A stretch of 50,161 nt of DNA from an uncultured Lachnospiraceae bacterium (GTDB lineage: Bacteria; Bacillota; Clostridia; Lachnospirales; Lachnospiraceae): assembly GCA_947626435.1 (NCBI GenBank), contig CANQSB010000022.1:1-50161 (forward strand), read 5' to 3'. A program made the position numbers and the translations under genes. Each line of letters starts with the position of its first letter. Position 1 is the stretch's first letter. The notes under the pieces are model-generated. The model worked only from the letters and a program-made list of their open reading frames with translations, was not told where the DNA came from and made no database searches. Below, in pieces: positions 1-7,892 of this stretch.

Positions 1-74
1 TCGAACCCTCGCGCCGGTCGCCCGACCTACACCCTTAGCAGGGGCGCCTCTTACAGCCTCTTGAGTACTTCTCC
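1..74 (-). tRNA. tRNA-Ser(GCU), 3' end cut by the window edge
   Basis: Read on the minus strand, the sequence starts with the acceptor arm GGAGAAG at 74-68. A D-arm, an anticodon stem-loop with loop CTGCTAA, a long class II variable arm and the T-arm GGGTTCGA follow. The anticodon GCT lies at 39-37 and reads serine AGC/AGU codons. The long variable arm, about 15 nt with a GGTCGGG/CCGGC stem, fits serine. The 3' acceptor strand and any CCA lie outside the window, so the gene is incomplete here. A consensus promoter lies about 65 bp upstream. Confidence 0.93.
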
Positions 75-138
75 TCGGTACTGTATTGATCCTCTACCAA
101 TATTTCAATGGTGCGCCGTTTGACTTGACGCAAAAATT

Positions 139-167
139 ATTATACATAACAGGCAAATGATTGTCAA
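139..167 (-). promoter_or_regulatory. sigma-A promoter for tRNA-Ser
   Basis: On the minus strand a perfect -35 TTGACA (167-162) is followed by a 17-nt spacer and a perfect -10 TATAAT (144-139). This is a full consensus promoter, as expected for a stable RNA gene. The predicted start is near 132, about 58 nt before the mature tRNA 5' end. Confidence 0.85.
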
Positions 168-202
168 TCCCTTTTTTCAAAAACTTTTTAAATATTTTCG
201 GG

Positions 203-751
203 TTAGTCAATTATTTCTTTTACTGATGTTTCGTACAGGTCATTTCCTTTGGAATCAATGACTACTATCGCGGGAAAATCCTTTACTTCAAGCTTTCGGA
301 TTGCCTCTGTGCCAAGGTCGTCGTAGGCTACTACCTCTGACGCGATTATTGACTTTGACAGAAGCGCTCCTGCCCCTCCTATGGCTGCGAAATATACGGC
401 TTTGTTTCGCACAATTGCGTCTTTTACATTCTGATTTCGTTTTCCTTTGCCTATCATTCCCTTTAAGCCCAAGTCGAGGAGTTTTGGCGCATACTTGTCC
501 ATGCGGCTTGCGGTTGTAGGACCTGCGGAGCCGATTGGACGTCCTTCTCTTGCCGGAGACGGGCCCATGTAATATATAATATTTTGGCGTATTGGTATAG
601 GAAGTTCTTCATTTCTGCCGAGTGCTTCGTCCATTCTGAGGTGGGCGGCGTCCCGCGCTGTGTATATTGTGCCTGATATGTATACGTAATCTCCTGCTTT
701 TAGATCGTTTATGGTTTCATCTGTGAGCGGAGCTTTTATGTGCTTATCCAT
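203..751 (-). CDS. fumB: Class I fumarate hydratase, beta (C-terminal) subunit
   Basis: This is the C-terminal swivelling subunit of the two-subunit, oxygen-sensitive [4Fe-4S] fumarase, which interconverts fumarate and malate in the cytoplasm. The 182-residue length is normal for the split form (TtdB/FumA C-terminal family). Recognisable blocks are GPTTASRMD at about residues 77-85, the GKG turn at about 101 and the closing block from AYDDLGTEA (142) to FPAIVVID (about 159-166). The ATG has an AAAAAGGAG-type site just upstream. The alpha subunit (964-1806) is upstream on the same strand, but the two genes are separated by 212 bp that hold the structured repeat R-A. That is unusual for a pair normally a few bases apart. 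No terminator is visible before the tRNA promoter downstream. Gene symbols follow the alpha/beta order used for split fumarases. Confidence 0.93.
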   Translation of the reverse strand: MDKHIKAPLTDETINDLKAGDYVYISGTIYTARDAAHLRMDEALGRNEELPIPIRQNIIYYMGPSPAREGRPIGSAGPTTASRMDKYAPKLLDLGLKGMIGKGKRNQNVKDAIVRNKAVYFAAIGGAGALLSKSIIASEVVAYDDLGTEAIRKLEVKDFPAIVVIDSKGNDLYETSVKEIID

Positions 752-780
752 TTTTGCTTCTCCTTTTTATTTTGGTGTAT

Positions 781-924
781 TTAGGTAACTGCGAAATGTG
801 TTCTCAACCGTCCGAATTTAGGCAAAATATATAAAAACGCGGCTAGGCGCTTCGCGAGACGCCGCTTATTTTATATATTTTGCCTAAATTCTACATTGTT
901 GCGTAGAGTTTCGCAAATGCCTAA
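781..924 (-). repeat. R element copy A (structured interspersed repeat) inside fumA-fumB
   Basis: This is a 144-bp unit, read on the minus strand. It has imperfect terminal inverted repeats (TTAGGCATTTGCGAAA at 924-909; the mirror of TTAGGTAACTGCGAAA at 781-796). The inner 88-bp module (803-890) folds into a long hairpin with arms AATTTAGGCAAAATATA and TATATTTTGCCTAAATT, followed by the conserved tail CGGACGGTTGAGAACAC. It sits between fumA and fumB in the direction of transcription, and its right end is 29 nt before the fumB start codon. It matches copies B, C and D and the short copy E. Confidence 0.85.
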
Positions 925-963
925 TGATGTATCTGCTTCTGGCAGTACGCTTTATATTGCCCT

Positions 964-1806
964 TTATATTATCCTAACGGCGTGGCGGTTTACGTGGCAG
1001 CATATGTTTACGGCTACGGGAAGCCCTGCTATATGGGTAGGGTATGTGTTTATGTTTACGGCTAATGCTGTAGTAACGCCTCCCAAGCCTCCCGGACCTA
1101 TGCCTGAATGATTTATTTTGTCGAGGAGTTCTTCTTCCATTTCTTTTATATATGGTATGGGAGAATGTTCGTTTATGGGGCGGGTGAGGGCTTGTTTTGC
1201 AATTAGCGCGCATTTTTCAAAGGTGCCGCCTATGCCTACTCCTACTACCATTGGGGGGCAGGCGTTGGGACCTGCGTCTTTTACGGCTGTGATGACAGCG
1301 TTTTTTACGCCTTCTATGCCATCGGCGGGCTTTAGCATGAATACGCGGCTCATATTTTCACTTCCAAAACCTTTGGGAGCTGCGGTTATTTTTACTTTGT
1401 CGCCTTCTGTTATGTCGTAATGAACAATGGCGGGGGTGTTATCCTTGGTATTTTCACGCAGCAGAGGATCTTTTACTACTGATTTGCGAAGATACCCTTC
1501 TGTGTAGCCCTGACGGACTCCTTCGTTTATTGCGTCGAAAAGGCTGCCGCCTTCAAAATGCACGTCCTGTCCTACTTCCATAAAAATCACTGCCATTCCT
1601 GTGTCCTGGCAGATTGGAATCATGTCCTCGCCTGCTATTTTAAGATTCTCCTGAAGCTGGCAGAGGATTTGCCTACCGAGGGGGCTTTTTTCTGTGTCTG
1701 TTGCCTTTTTTAAGGCGTCTTCCATATCGGATGTAAGGTAATGGTTTGCCTCTATGCACATTTCCTTTATGTTTTTTGTAATTTCTGCGACGTTTATGGT
1801 TCTCAT
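964..1806 (-). CDS. fumA: Class I fumarate hydratase, alpha (N-terminal) subunit
   Basis: This is the catalytic Fe-S subunit of the two-subunit class I fumarase (fumarate + H2O to malate). The 280-residue length is typical. Cys66 in CQDTG, Cys183 in NACPPM and Cys269/270 near the C-terminus fall at roughly the spacing of the three cluster cysteines of single-chain class I fumarases (about 119 and 94 residues apart in E. coli FumA). GIGGTFEKCA (191-200) and SGIGPGGLGG (234-243) are family blocks. The gene starts 16 nt after the ybaK-like stop, so the two are probably co-transcribed. A structured repeat separates it from fumB. The presence of an oxygen-labile fumarase fits an anaerobe. Confidence 0.93.
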   Translation of the reverse strand: MRTINVAEITKNIKEMCIEANHYLTSDMEDALKKATDTEKSPLGRQILCQLQENLKIAGEDMIPICQDTGMAVIFMEVGQDVHFEGGSLFDAINEGVRQGYTEGYLRKSVVKDPLLRENTKDNTPAIVHYDITEGDKVKITAAPKGFGSENMSRVFMLKPADGIEGVKNAVITAVKDAGPNACPPMVVGVGIGGTFEKCALIAKQALTRPINEHSPIPYIKEMEEELLDKINHSGIGPGGLGGVTTALAVNINTYPTHIAGLPVAVNICCHVNRHAVRII

Positions 1807-1822
1807 TTATTTTGTCCTTTCG

Positions 1823-2311
1823 TTATTTTGACATTATTATATCGGCGAACTCTGCCTGCGCGGCTTTTGCCAAATCCTGCGGGGAAAGCTCAAGCTGAGT
1901 GCCTATTCTGCCGCCGCTTACTATTATTTTTTCCAAGAACCGAGCGCTTTGCTCTATGCGGGTGGGATAGGACTTTTTCATTCCTATGGCTGTGCAACCG
2001 CCTCTGATATAGCCTGTGACGGCGTTTATGTCCTTTACGTGAAGCATTGAGACTGATTTTTCGGAGACGGATTTCGCGGCTTTTTTCAGGTCAAGTTCTT
2101 CGGCTATGGGGATTACAAAGACGTAATAATTTCTGCTGCTGCCCTGTGTTACGAGCGTCTTGTACACTTTTTCGTGGGGAAGCCCCAGCATGTCCGCAAT
2201 CTGTATGCCGTCTATAAATTCGTCACATTCGTAGGTGTGGGTTATATATGGGATTTTCTGTGTGTCCAGTATGCGCATTGCGTTTGTTTTGATTTCCTTT
2301 TGTTTTGCCAC
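1823..2311 (-). CDS. ybaK: YbaK/EbsC-type aminoacyl-tRNA deacylase (Cys-tRNA(Pro) editing)
   Basis: This cytoplasmic editing enzyme removes mischarged cysteine (or related amino acids) from tRNA-Pro. The family is recognised from the INXXAXRXLD-type N-terminus (TNAMRILD), the DMLGLPHEKVYKTLV block, the basic patch, and the VTGYIRGGCTAIGMKK signature with the catalytic-site GGC. The start is set to the GTG at 2311. AAAGGAG lies 10 nt upstream of it, and a consensus promoter (2346-2374) lies just beyond that. A longer in-frame reading from 2425 would begin upstream of the promoter and has no ribosome site. The resulting 162 residues match the family length. The gene leads a likely ybaK-fumA-fumB operon. 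Confidence 0.88.
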   Translation of the reverse strand: MAKQKEIKTNAMRILDTQKIPYITHTYECDEFIDGIQIADMLGLPHEKVYKTLVTQGSSRNYYVFVIPIAEELDLKKAAKSVSEKSVSMLHVKDINAVTGYIRGGCTAIGMKKSYPTRIEQSARFLEKIIVSGGRIGTQLELSPQDLAKAAQAEFADIIMSK

Positions 2312-2345
2312 GTCTTTGATGCTCCTTTTTGTCTGATTGTTTTTT

Positions 2346-2374
2346 ATTATAGCAAGGCTTGGCGGATAATTCAA
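2346..2374 (-). promoter_or_regulatory. sigma-A promoter for ybaK-fumA-fumB
   Basis: On the minus strand, -35 TTGAAT (2374-2369), a 17-nt spacer and -10 TATAAT (2351-2346). The -35 overlaps the stop region of the upstream gene. The predicted transcript starts near 2339, 28 nt before the GTG of the deacylase, and this decides that start codon. Confidence 0.75.
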
Positions 2375-2940
2375 CCTGTTTTGGAGGTGTCTTTTGTGAC
2401 TTTTGTGAATCCCCATGAGTTCCAAATCCAGCAGCTTATGTTTCCTGATAAATCGGTTAAAAACAAGCGGTCAGTTACTATCATGGCTGATACGTTCTGT
2501 CCGATATATGATGACATCCATTTTGGCTTGATTTTGCCCGCATTTAGGGAATAGATAAATATGTGCTGTGACCACTGCTTTTCGTCTTTTTTTATCCAAA
2601 ACGGTTTGTTTTCGCCAAAACGCCCTACTTTCCAGCAGAGAAGTATCAGCTCGTCACTGCCGTCTTTGTCTATGTCGGCAAAAGCGGCTGACTGTACTTT
2701 TATGTTTAAGGGCGAGGTCCATATGACATTTGTGTCATAATTCAGTGTGACCTTTTTGCGCTTTAACGTTGCTTTGTATTCGTGTGACGTGTCTGATAAT
2801 GCTGAATTTTCCCAATTAATCCAGCGCGGCAGAAGGCAGCCGCCGTTCCAGAGCAGGTATAATATTCCTGAAACGGCGACTGCTGTTATAACCAGTGTTA
2901 TTGAGGCTGATATTATTTTCTTGCGTTTATTACCATTCAT
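2371..2940 (-). CDS. Membrane-anchored protein with a calcium-binding-like FG-GAP/VCBS segment
   Basis: This 189-residue protein of unknown function has a short basic N-terminus and a single membrane segment at about residues 9-31, then an exported domain. Residues 89-97 read DIDKDGSDE, an EF-hand/dockerin-like DxDxDG loop of the kind found in FG-GAP/VCBS repeat proteins. It is preceded by VQSAAF and followed by LILLCW, as in one beta-propeller blade. The start codon overlaps the end of the upstream DUF3160 gene by 11 nt (ATGAATGGTAA), so translation is probably coupled and the two products likely act together at the cell surface. The fold assignment is an inference from one motif. Confidence 0.7.
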   Translation of the reverse strand: MNGNKRKKIISASITLVITAVAVSGILYLLWNGGCLLPRWINWENSALSDTSHEYKATLKRKKVTLNYDTNVIWTSPLNIKVQSAAFADIDKDGSDELILLCWKVGRFGENKPFWIKKDEKQWSQHIFIYSLNAGKIKPKWMSSYIGQNVSAMIVTDRLFLTDLSGNISCWIWNSWGFTKVTKDTSKTG

Positions 2941-5161
2941 ATTTTAATCTGTAGCTTTCTGTCCAGCTGGGCTTTTGAATTGACGAGTCAATTGAATAGC
3001 TGCCGTCTTCCCCGGGATTTATTCCCATCATCTGACGCCATTTTGCGTCTGTCAGTCTGTCGTCCATAGGCCATGCAAACTGATAGAAGGAGTACACGCT
3101 GCCTCTGGCGATTTTGAGCTTGCCGTCTACCTTCACTATTACATATATATATGAAGGGTTGTCTGTGGCGACTTCAAGGACTTCTCCACTGCCAGGGTTT
3201 GTCGCAATATCCACTACTATCGCGGCGGGACATTCCTGTGTGTACACGTATTCTCCGCCAGTCTGGTCTTTTACGGTTTCTGTCCAGAAGTGCTCTATGC
3301 TGCCGCCGTATGACTTGATAAATTCATACTCGTCGTCTGTAAGGTTCTCCTCCTGAAGCTCTTTTTTGGAAATTTCAAGGAGCATGTCAGCCATTTGTGA
3401 CAGTAGTGTCAGATTTTCTTCGTCAGTCTGGGACAAAATATTGTATGCTTTTAACCCCGACAGGGTTTTGTCGGAGAGCTCGGCAAAGCGGGCGTAAACC
3501 AAAGGCTCGGGCTCGACATAGCCTCTGTCGTCAGGCTCCTGCTGCCATCCGCCGCCGCCCATTTCGGCTATTATCTGCTTTGAATACAGGACTGTATCGT
3601 GTTTTAGCTCGGCAAAGCTGCCTGCGAAGCACTCCAAATCCTTTTTCAGCCATTCCTCGCTTTGCATAAACATTGGATAGCCTTCGCCCTTTGGCTCGAG
3701 CAGCGGGCGCAGGGTGTCAAGCCAGCAAGAATAAAGGCTTGCCGACCATAGTGCTGTGTTGTCGCCTGCAAAGTATGTTTTAAGCTTGTCCATATTCTCA
3801 GAATAATTTTGATAGTCGGCGGCTCCATTTTCATTCAGGATATTGAGCGCTGTGCTGCTGCCAAGAGCGGCGGGCACGTCAAGAGTGTCGGGAAACATCC
3901 GCTTTTCGCCTTGGCTGTTTTCTGCTACTTCGCTGTATATGAGACGCTGCATAATCGCCGCGTCGATTGTGAAACGCTGTCCCATAAAGCGGAAGCCTCG
4001 GATTGTGTTGTCTTCGCCTTGCCCTATTGGTATTGAATTTATATGCGGAAGCGGAAGGGTTGCGGTTTGTTTGTGGAAACGCTCAAATGCCTTGTCGTCT
4101 GAAATGAGCGTGTCTACTGTGGCGTCTTTGCCATATGCGTCCTCCAGTGCCTGCATATATTCATTTACGCCTAAATCGTCGCTTGCTCCTGCAAAAAATG
4201 AGGTGGTTTCATAAATGGCCTTCCACAAATCGTATGATGCCCTGTCCTCTGAAAGCATCAGCACTGTCAGGCAGGCGCATTTGTCCATTTCTTCGTCTTC
4301 CTGCCTGAAATGTATTCTGCCGTACCACATCATTGCCTTGAAATATTGTTCAAGCTGCCTGTCGCCCTCGTAATAGCCGCGCGGAATGTATTGCGTGTAG
4401 TCCTCAAAATCGCCTGTTATGCGGGATTCTTTTATGCCCTCGTGCGCATTTATGCTGTCAAGCTCGGCTGTGACTATGTCCTGCGCTCCCTCGTATATCT
4501 CCGCGCTGTCGTCGAGGAGTTTCAGCGCGACGTTGAAAAAGGCGGCGTCCTTTTGTGCGGCGTTTTCCCATTGGGTGTCTTTTAGCTTTTCGCAGGCTTT
4601 TATGCTGTTGTCAAGCATTTGGCTGCTTAATTGCTTTAAGCTGTCTGCGAGGTAATTTTTTTCTGTGTTTTTCATCAAGTAGCTGAAATATAAGTGGTAT
4701 GTGTGCATTAAGGAATCGACTGTTATAAAGCTTGCAATTTGGTCATAGCGGTTGTATTCGTATACCTCAAAAAATTCGCTGCTTTGATTGCATACCATAA
4801 AGCTGTTTTTGGCAAGCAGCTCCTTTTGTTTATCGTCGAGGTATTCAAACTGCCACAGATTGTCGATATTGCTCAGATCCGGCTCTACCGTGTAGGGTGT
4901 TATGCCGGGATTGACGTTTGTGTTTCTGATGTCTACGGTTGAGCTGTAAGTAAATGATGTTTGGTATAGGTCTTGGGCTTCTGTTTGAGTGGATTCTTGG
5001 CGTTCGGTCGCTGTGGCATCGTCTGATTCTGAGTCTGATTGAGTGGGATTAGTTTGAATTTGCGGCAGAGTTTGGTTGTCCTCCAGACGAACGCCGCAGT
5101 AGCATAGCGTGCTTACTATCAGACTGATTAATGTAAGGGTTTTGGCTGTTTTTTTCATCAT
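2930..5161 (-). CDS. DUF3160 family exported protein
   Basis: This 743-residue secreted or surface protein has a basic, hydrophobic N-terminal export signal (residues 1-21). A Ser/Thr/Glu/Gln-rich linker runs to about residue 75, and a long DUF3160 domain follows. The family signature is visible at about residues 120-165 (FMVCNQSSEFFEVYEYNRY, then ITVDSLMHTYHLYFSYLMK). The signal ends in LCYC, but a strict lipobox (small residue before Cys) is not clear, so lipidation is uncertain. Two ATGs stand at the start. The first, with AAGAAAGG 10 nt upstream, is used here. No enzymatic function is established for this family. It is followed, with overlap, by the 189-residue FG-GAP-like protein. Confidence 0.8.
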   Translation of the reverse strand: MMKKTAKTLTLISLIVSTLCYCGVRLEDNQTLPQIQTNPTQSDSESDDATATERQESTQTEAQDLYQTSFTYSSTVDIRNTNVNPGITPYTVEPDLSNIDNLWQFEYLDDKQKELLAKNSFMVCNQSSEFFEVYEYNRYDQIASFITVDSLMHTYHLYFSYLMKNTEKNYLADSLKQLSSQMLDNSIKACEKLKDTQWENAAQKDAAFFNVALKLLDDSAEIYEGAQDIVTAELDSINAHEGIKESRITGDFEDYTQYIPRGYYEGDRQLEQYFKAMMWYGRIHFRQEDEEMDKCACLTVLMLSEDRASYDLWKAIYETTSFFAGASDDLGVNEYMQALEDAYGKDATVDTLISDDKAFERFHKQTATLPLPHINSIPIGQGEDNTIRGFRFMGQRFTIDAAIMQRLIYSEVAENSQGEKRMFPDTLDVPAALGSSTALNILNENGAADYQNYSENMDKLKTYFAGDNTALWSASLYSCWLDTLRPLLEPKGEGYPMFMQSEEWLKKDLECFAGSFAELKHDTVLYSKQIIAEMGGGGWQQEPDDRGYVEPEPLVYARFAELSDKTLSGLKAYNILSQTDEENLTLLSQMADMLLEISKKELQEENLTDDEYEFIKSYGGSIEHFWTETVKDQTGGEYVYTQECPAAIVVDIATNPGSGEVLEVATDNPSYIYVIVKVDGKLKIARGSVYSFYQFAWPMDDRLTDAKWRQMMGINPGEDGSYSIDSSIQKPSWTESYRLKYEW

Positions 5162-5253
5162 AAAAATTTAACCTTTCTTGATTTTTTATATAGATAATGG
5201 CAGAGCGTGGTCTAAGCGCTCCAAATTTGCACTAAAATGTCTTTTTATATCAA

Positions 5254-5300
5254 GTATTTGCGAAAATCTGCCTAACAAGTCCGAATTACGAGGCAACTAG
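5254..5300 (-). repeat. R element relic F (right end only)
   Basis: Read on the minus strand, this segment carries GAGGC..AATTCGGAC, then TGTTAGG and ATTTTCGCAAATAC. These line up in order with the right half of the full copies (GCCTAAATTCGGACGG, AGAACACATTTCGCA, TTACC). The left half is not recognisable. As with the full copies, the right end points toward the next downstream gene (DUF3160). It is degenerate, so this is a probable but not certain member. Confidence 0.5.
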
Positions 5301-5449
5301 CTATTTTTATATTTTATCATAAGTGTGCTTGTTTTTAAAGCGGGGATGTAATGTATATTTTTATATTGTAGCATGGATTTCTTTAAGCTTTTTCTAATTA
5401 GGCACTTTTGCAAGATGATATATTTGTTTGCCGCTTATTGCAGAATGAC

Positions 5450-5478
5450 TTGTTGAGCTGAGAATAGTGGAGTATAAT
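5450..5478 (+). promoter_or_regulatory. sigma-A promoter for the DUF4015 gene
   Basis: -35 TTGTTG (5450-5455), a 17-nt spacer and -10 TATAAT (5473-5478). The predicted start is near 5485, about 68 nt before the ATG at 5553. Confidence 0.65.
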
Positions 5479-5552
5479 ACAGTAAAGGCGGGCGGGAGTG
5501 GCTTCTGTATACAGAAGCTTGATATACAAGTGATAGGGGGATTAATGCGCTT

Positions 5553-6740
5553 ATGAAAAAATGTTTAGGGCTTTGGGCGGCTGTGTTAGCGGCTGCGGTG
5601 GCTATATGCGCCTGCGGGGCAGGCAGGGAGGCTTTTTCAATGAAGTCCGCGGCGGCGCCTTTTGATAAGACGGTACAATGGGCGTATGAAAAATATGCGC
5701 GGGAAAAAGTCGCGGACATTGCGGAATATGCGCGAAGGGCGGAGCATACCAAGGTGCGCGGGATTTATGTGACAGGTCCGATTGCGGGGAGCGCTTCTAT
5801 GGATAGGCTGATTGAGCTTGTTGACGAAACGGAGCTTAACGCCATGGTTATCGATGTCAAAAATGACGAGGGAATTATTACATATGACGCTGAAATTGAC
5901 AAGGCTTGCGAGCTTGGCGCGTGCGTGCGCTATATTCCCGATATAGAGGGGCTTATGGACAGGCTTAAGGAGCACAATGTTTACACTATTGCGCGGATTG
6001 TGTGCTTTAAGGATTCTTTTCTTGCATCCGTGCCTGAATATGCGCTGAAAAAATCTGACGGCTCGCCTGTTACTGACGCAAACGGCGCTGCCTTTGTCAA
6101 TCCTTATAACCGCGAGGTTTGGGAATATATCGCCGATGTGGCGCAGGAGGCTGTCGAATTGGGGTTTGATGAAATACAGTTTGATTATGTGCGTTTTCCT
6201 GTGGGGAGGGAGGCGGCTGACGCTGAATATGGTGTGGATATATCGGACTATACAAAGGAGCAGGCGATAACGGACTTTCTCGAGTATGCCTCAGAGCGTC
6301 TGCGCGATTCAGACATAATGCTCGGAGCGGATGTGTTTGGCACTATTATCGGCAGCAAGGTTGACGCTGAACAGGTGGGACAGAATTACCATACGCTTGG
6401 GAAAACTGTGGATATTTTAAGCCCGATGATTTATCCTTCTCATTACGCGGCGGGGGTATTCGGATTTGATGTGCCTGACGCGCATCCCTACGAAACAGTG
6501 CTTGCCGCTTTGAATGGCTCGAACAGTGAATTGGCGGATATACCTTTGCTGGAGCGCGCTGTCGTGCGGCCATGGCTGCAGGCGTTTACGGCGACTTGGG
6601 TTGACGGGCATATAACCTATGACGGCGACGCGATAAGGGAACAGATAAATGCCGTGTATGACGCGGGATATGAGGAATGGATATTGTGGAATGCCTCGAA
6701 TCGGTACTCATATGATGGGCTCTTAATGGAAAATGGCTGA
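5553..6740 (+). CDS. Putative secreted glycoside hydrolase (DUF4015 family)
   Basis: This 395-residue exported protein belongs to the DUF4015 'putative glycosyl hydrolase' family, a TIM-barrel group of unproved specificity. The N-terminus is a signal peptide (about residues 1-21) ending in ICAC, a plausible lipobox. Family features are VRGIYVTGPIAG (about 69-80), the strand NAMVIDVKNDEG (about 96-107) and FDEIQFDYVRFP (about 208-219). The acidic D/E residues of the last block are the likely catalytic ones by analogy with barrel hydrolases. ILSPMIYPSHY and EEWILWNASNRYS are further conserved blocks. AGGGGG is 12 nt before the ATG, and a consensus promoter lies upstream. It is a single-gene transcript that converges on the mraY operon through a shared hairpin. 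Confidence 0.82.
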   Translation: MKKCLGLWAAVLAAAVAICACGAGREAFSMKSAAAPFDKTVQWAYEKYAREKVADIAEYARRAEHTKVRGIYVTGPIAGSASMDRLIELVDETELNAMVIDVKNDEGIITYDAEIDKACELGACVRYIPDIEGLMDRLKEHNVYTIARIVCFKDSFLASVPEYALKKSDGSPVTDANGAAFVNPYNREVWEYIADVAQEAVELGFDEIQFDYVRFPVGREAADAEYGVDISDYTKEQAITDFLEYASERLRDSDIMLGADVFGTIIGSKVDAEQVGQNYHTLGKTVDILSPMIYPSHYAAGVFGFDVPDAHPYETVLAALNGSNSELADIPLLERAVVRPWLQAFTATWVDGHITYDGDAIREQINAVYDAGYEEWILWNASNRYSYDGLLMENG

Positions 6741-6817
6741 TACTTTTGAGGAAGCGCTAGCAAATGAAACTCCCCACTGCAAAGCTATGGGGAATTTATC
6801 CTGATGAGAGATTAAAT

Positions 6818-6875
6818 CAGCCTCTAATCCGGCGAAAATCATTGTCATACGGATTTTTGCCGAGTTTAGAGGCTG
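6818..6875. terminator. Bidirectional hairpin terminator between convergent genes
   Basis: CAGCCTCTAA (6818-6827) pairs with the mirror TTTAGAGGCTG ending at 6875. An inner stem (GGCGAAAATC with GATTTTTGCC) extends it to about 24 bp. It lies between the convergent DUF4015 and mraY-like genes. The T-tract is weak on both sides, so termination is inferred mostly from stem strength and position. Confidence 0.55.
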
Positions 6876-6884
6876 TGTCTGTTT

Positions 6885-7850
6885 TCAGCTTATCACGAAC
6901 CAAACCACCGCCGCTGAAATCATTATCTGGATTATCGCGAACTTGAATACTGTCTGCGCGTTTGACCATTTACGGTTTTTACGGACATGGTCGTGGAGAG
7001 GAGTTCTTACTTTGGTGAGTATTTTTATTTTTAGGAAGCGAAGGAGGGCTACCTTTACAAGCCCTATGCCACCGTCCACCATGAGCACAAAGGCTACGAG
7101 CACATAGAGGAACGGGCTTCCCGTCTTCATAATGGCTATCGCTATGAACAAGCCTATCGCGCGCGAGCCCGCGTCACCCATCATAAGGCAGCTTGGCGTG
7201 GCGTTAAACCACAGATATCCCAGTATGCATGCTATAAACAGTAGGATAAGATAGGAAAAATCCGATGCCGTGTCCCAAGAGGTCATTATTAAGTATATCG
7301 TCGCGAGGGTGATTGTCGCAAGCGTACCTGAAAGCCCGTCTACGCCGTCGGCGCAGTTTGTCACGTTTATTGACGCCCATACGAGAATTACCGCGAGCGC
7401 TCCGTAAACTAACGGGTGCAGGTGGATTGTGGCTCCTGTGAGAGCTATATATACGTCGCTGCCATTGAAGTTGACTACCGTGATGGCTGTCATTATGGCA
7501 ATTACCAGGTCGAGGAGACCTTTGCGCAGCTCGCCCCAGGAAACCTTTGCGCAATCGTCGAGAAATCCCGTCATCATTGCGGCTACGGTGAGTATGAGGT
7601 ATATGATTATTTCTCTTTCAAGATTGCCGAATATCAGTGTCGCGGCGACAAATACCAGGATGAATATGAAACCCGCCCCGCGCGGTTTGCCTGCTGAAAG
7701 GATGCCGTCGTGGGCATAGGCGCGTCCATGGTCGCGCGGGAGCTTGTTTATGCCTGTGCCAAGCAGCAGGCAGGTGGCAACATATGCGAAAGCTACTCCC
7801 AGAAAGCCTAATATGCTGTAATCTGAAACAGTTAGATAATTATTAATCAT
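6885..7850 (-). CDS. mraY: MraY-like phospho-N-acetylmuramoyl-pentapeptide transferase
   Basis: This polytopic membrane enzyme of the MraY/WecA family transfers a phospho-sugar from UDP to undecaprenyl phosphate. In MraY this is the first membrane step of peptidoglycan synthesis (lipid I). The 321 residues hold about ten membrane segments and the family motifs: GFLDDCAKV (95-103, the Mg-binding DD), NVTNCADGVDGLSG (162-175), MGDAGSR (224-230) and PLHDH (284-288). The last is a variant of the HHH loop that separates MraY from WecA. No other dcw-cluster gene is nearby. It lies 42 nt behind a heterodimeric ABC exporter on the same strand, so it may be a second or accessory copy. The R-like relic G lies just before its start. 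Confidence 0.85.
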   Translation of the reverse strand: MINNYLTVSDYSILGFLGVAFAYVATCLLLGTGINKLPRDHGRAYAHDGILSAGKPRGAGFIFILVFVAATLIFGNLEREIIIYLILTVAAMMTGFLDDCAKVSWGELRKGLLDLVIAIMTAITVVNFNGSDVYIALTGATIHLHPLVYGALAVILVWASINVTNCADGVDGLSGTLATITLATIYLIMTSWDTASDFSYLILLFIACILGYLWFNATPSCLMMGDAGSRAIGLFIAIAIMKTGSPFLYVLVAFVLMVDGGIGLVKVALLRFLKIKILTKVRTPLHDHVRKNRKWSNAQTVFKFAIIQIMISAAVVWFVIS

Positions 7851-7871
7851 TTCATCACTCTCCTTTTATTT

Positions 7872-7892
7872 TATGGGTAATTACGAAACGGG
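7872..7892 (-). repeat. Possible R element right-end relic G
   Basis: On the plus strand GGGTAATTACGAAAC resembles the outer right end of the R elements (TTAGGTAATTGCGAAAT). It lies in the 42-bp gap between the ABC gene and mraY, 22 nt from the mraY start and in the same orientation to the downstream gene as the full copies. The match is short, so it is only a possible member. Confidence 0.35.

Larger units (their letters stand above)
5162..5552. other. Divergent intergenic region (391 bp)
   Basis: No gene is seen. The region is AT-rich and lies between the divergent DUF3160 gene and the DUF4015 gene. It holds a decayed R-element right end (5254-5300, oriented toward DUF3160) and the promoter of the plus-strand gene (5450-5478). 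No convincing promoter for DUF3160 was found. Confidence 0.6.
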
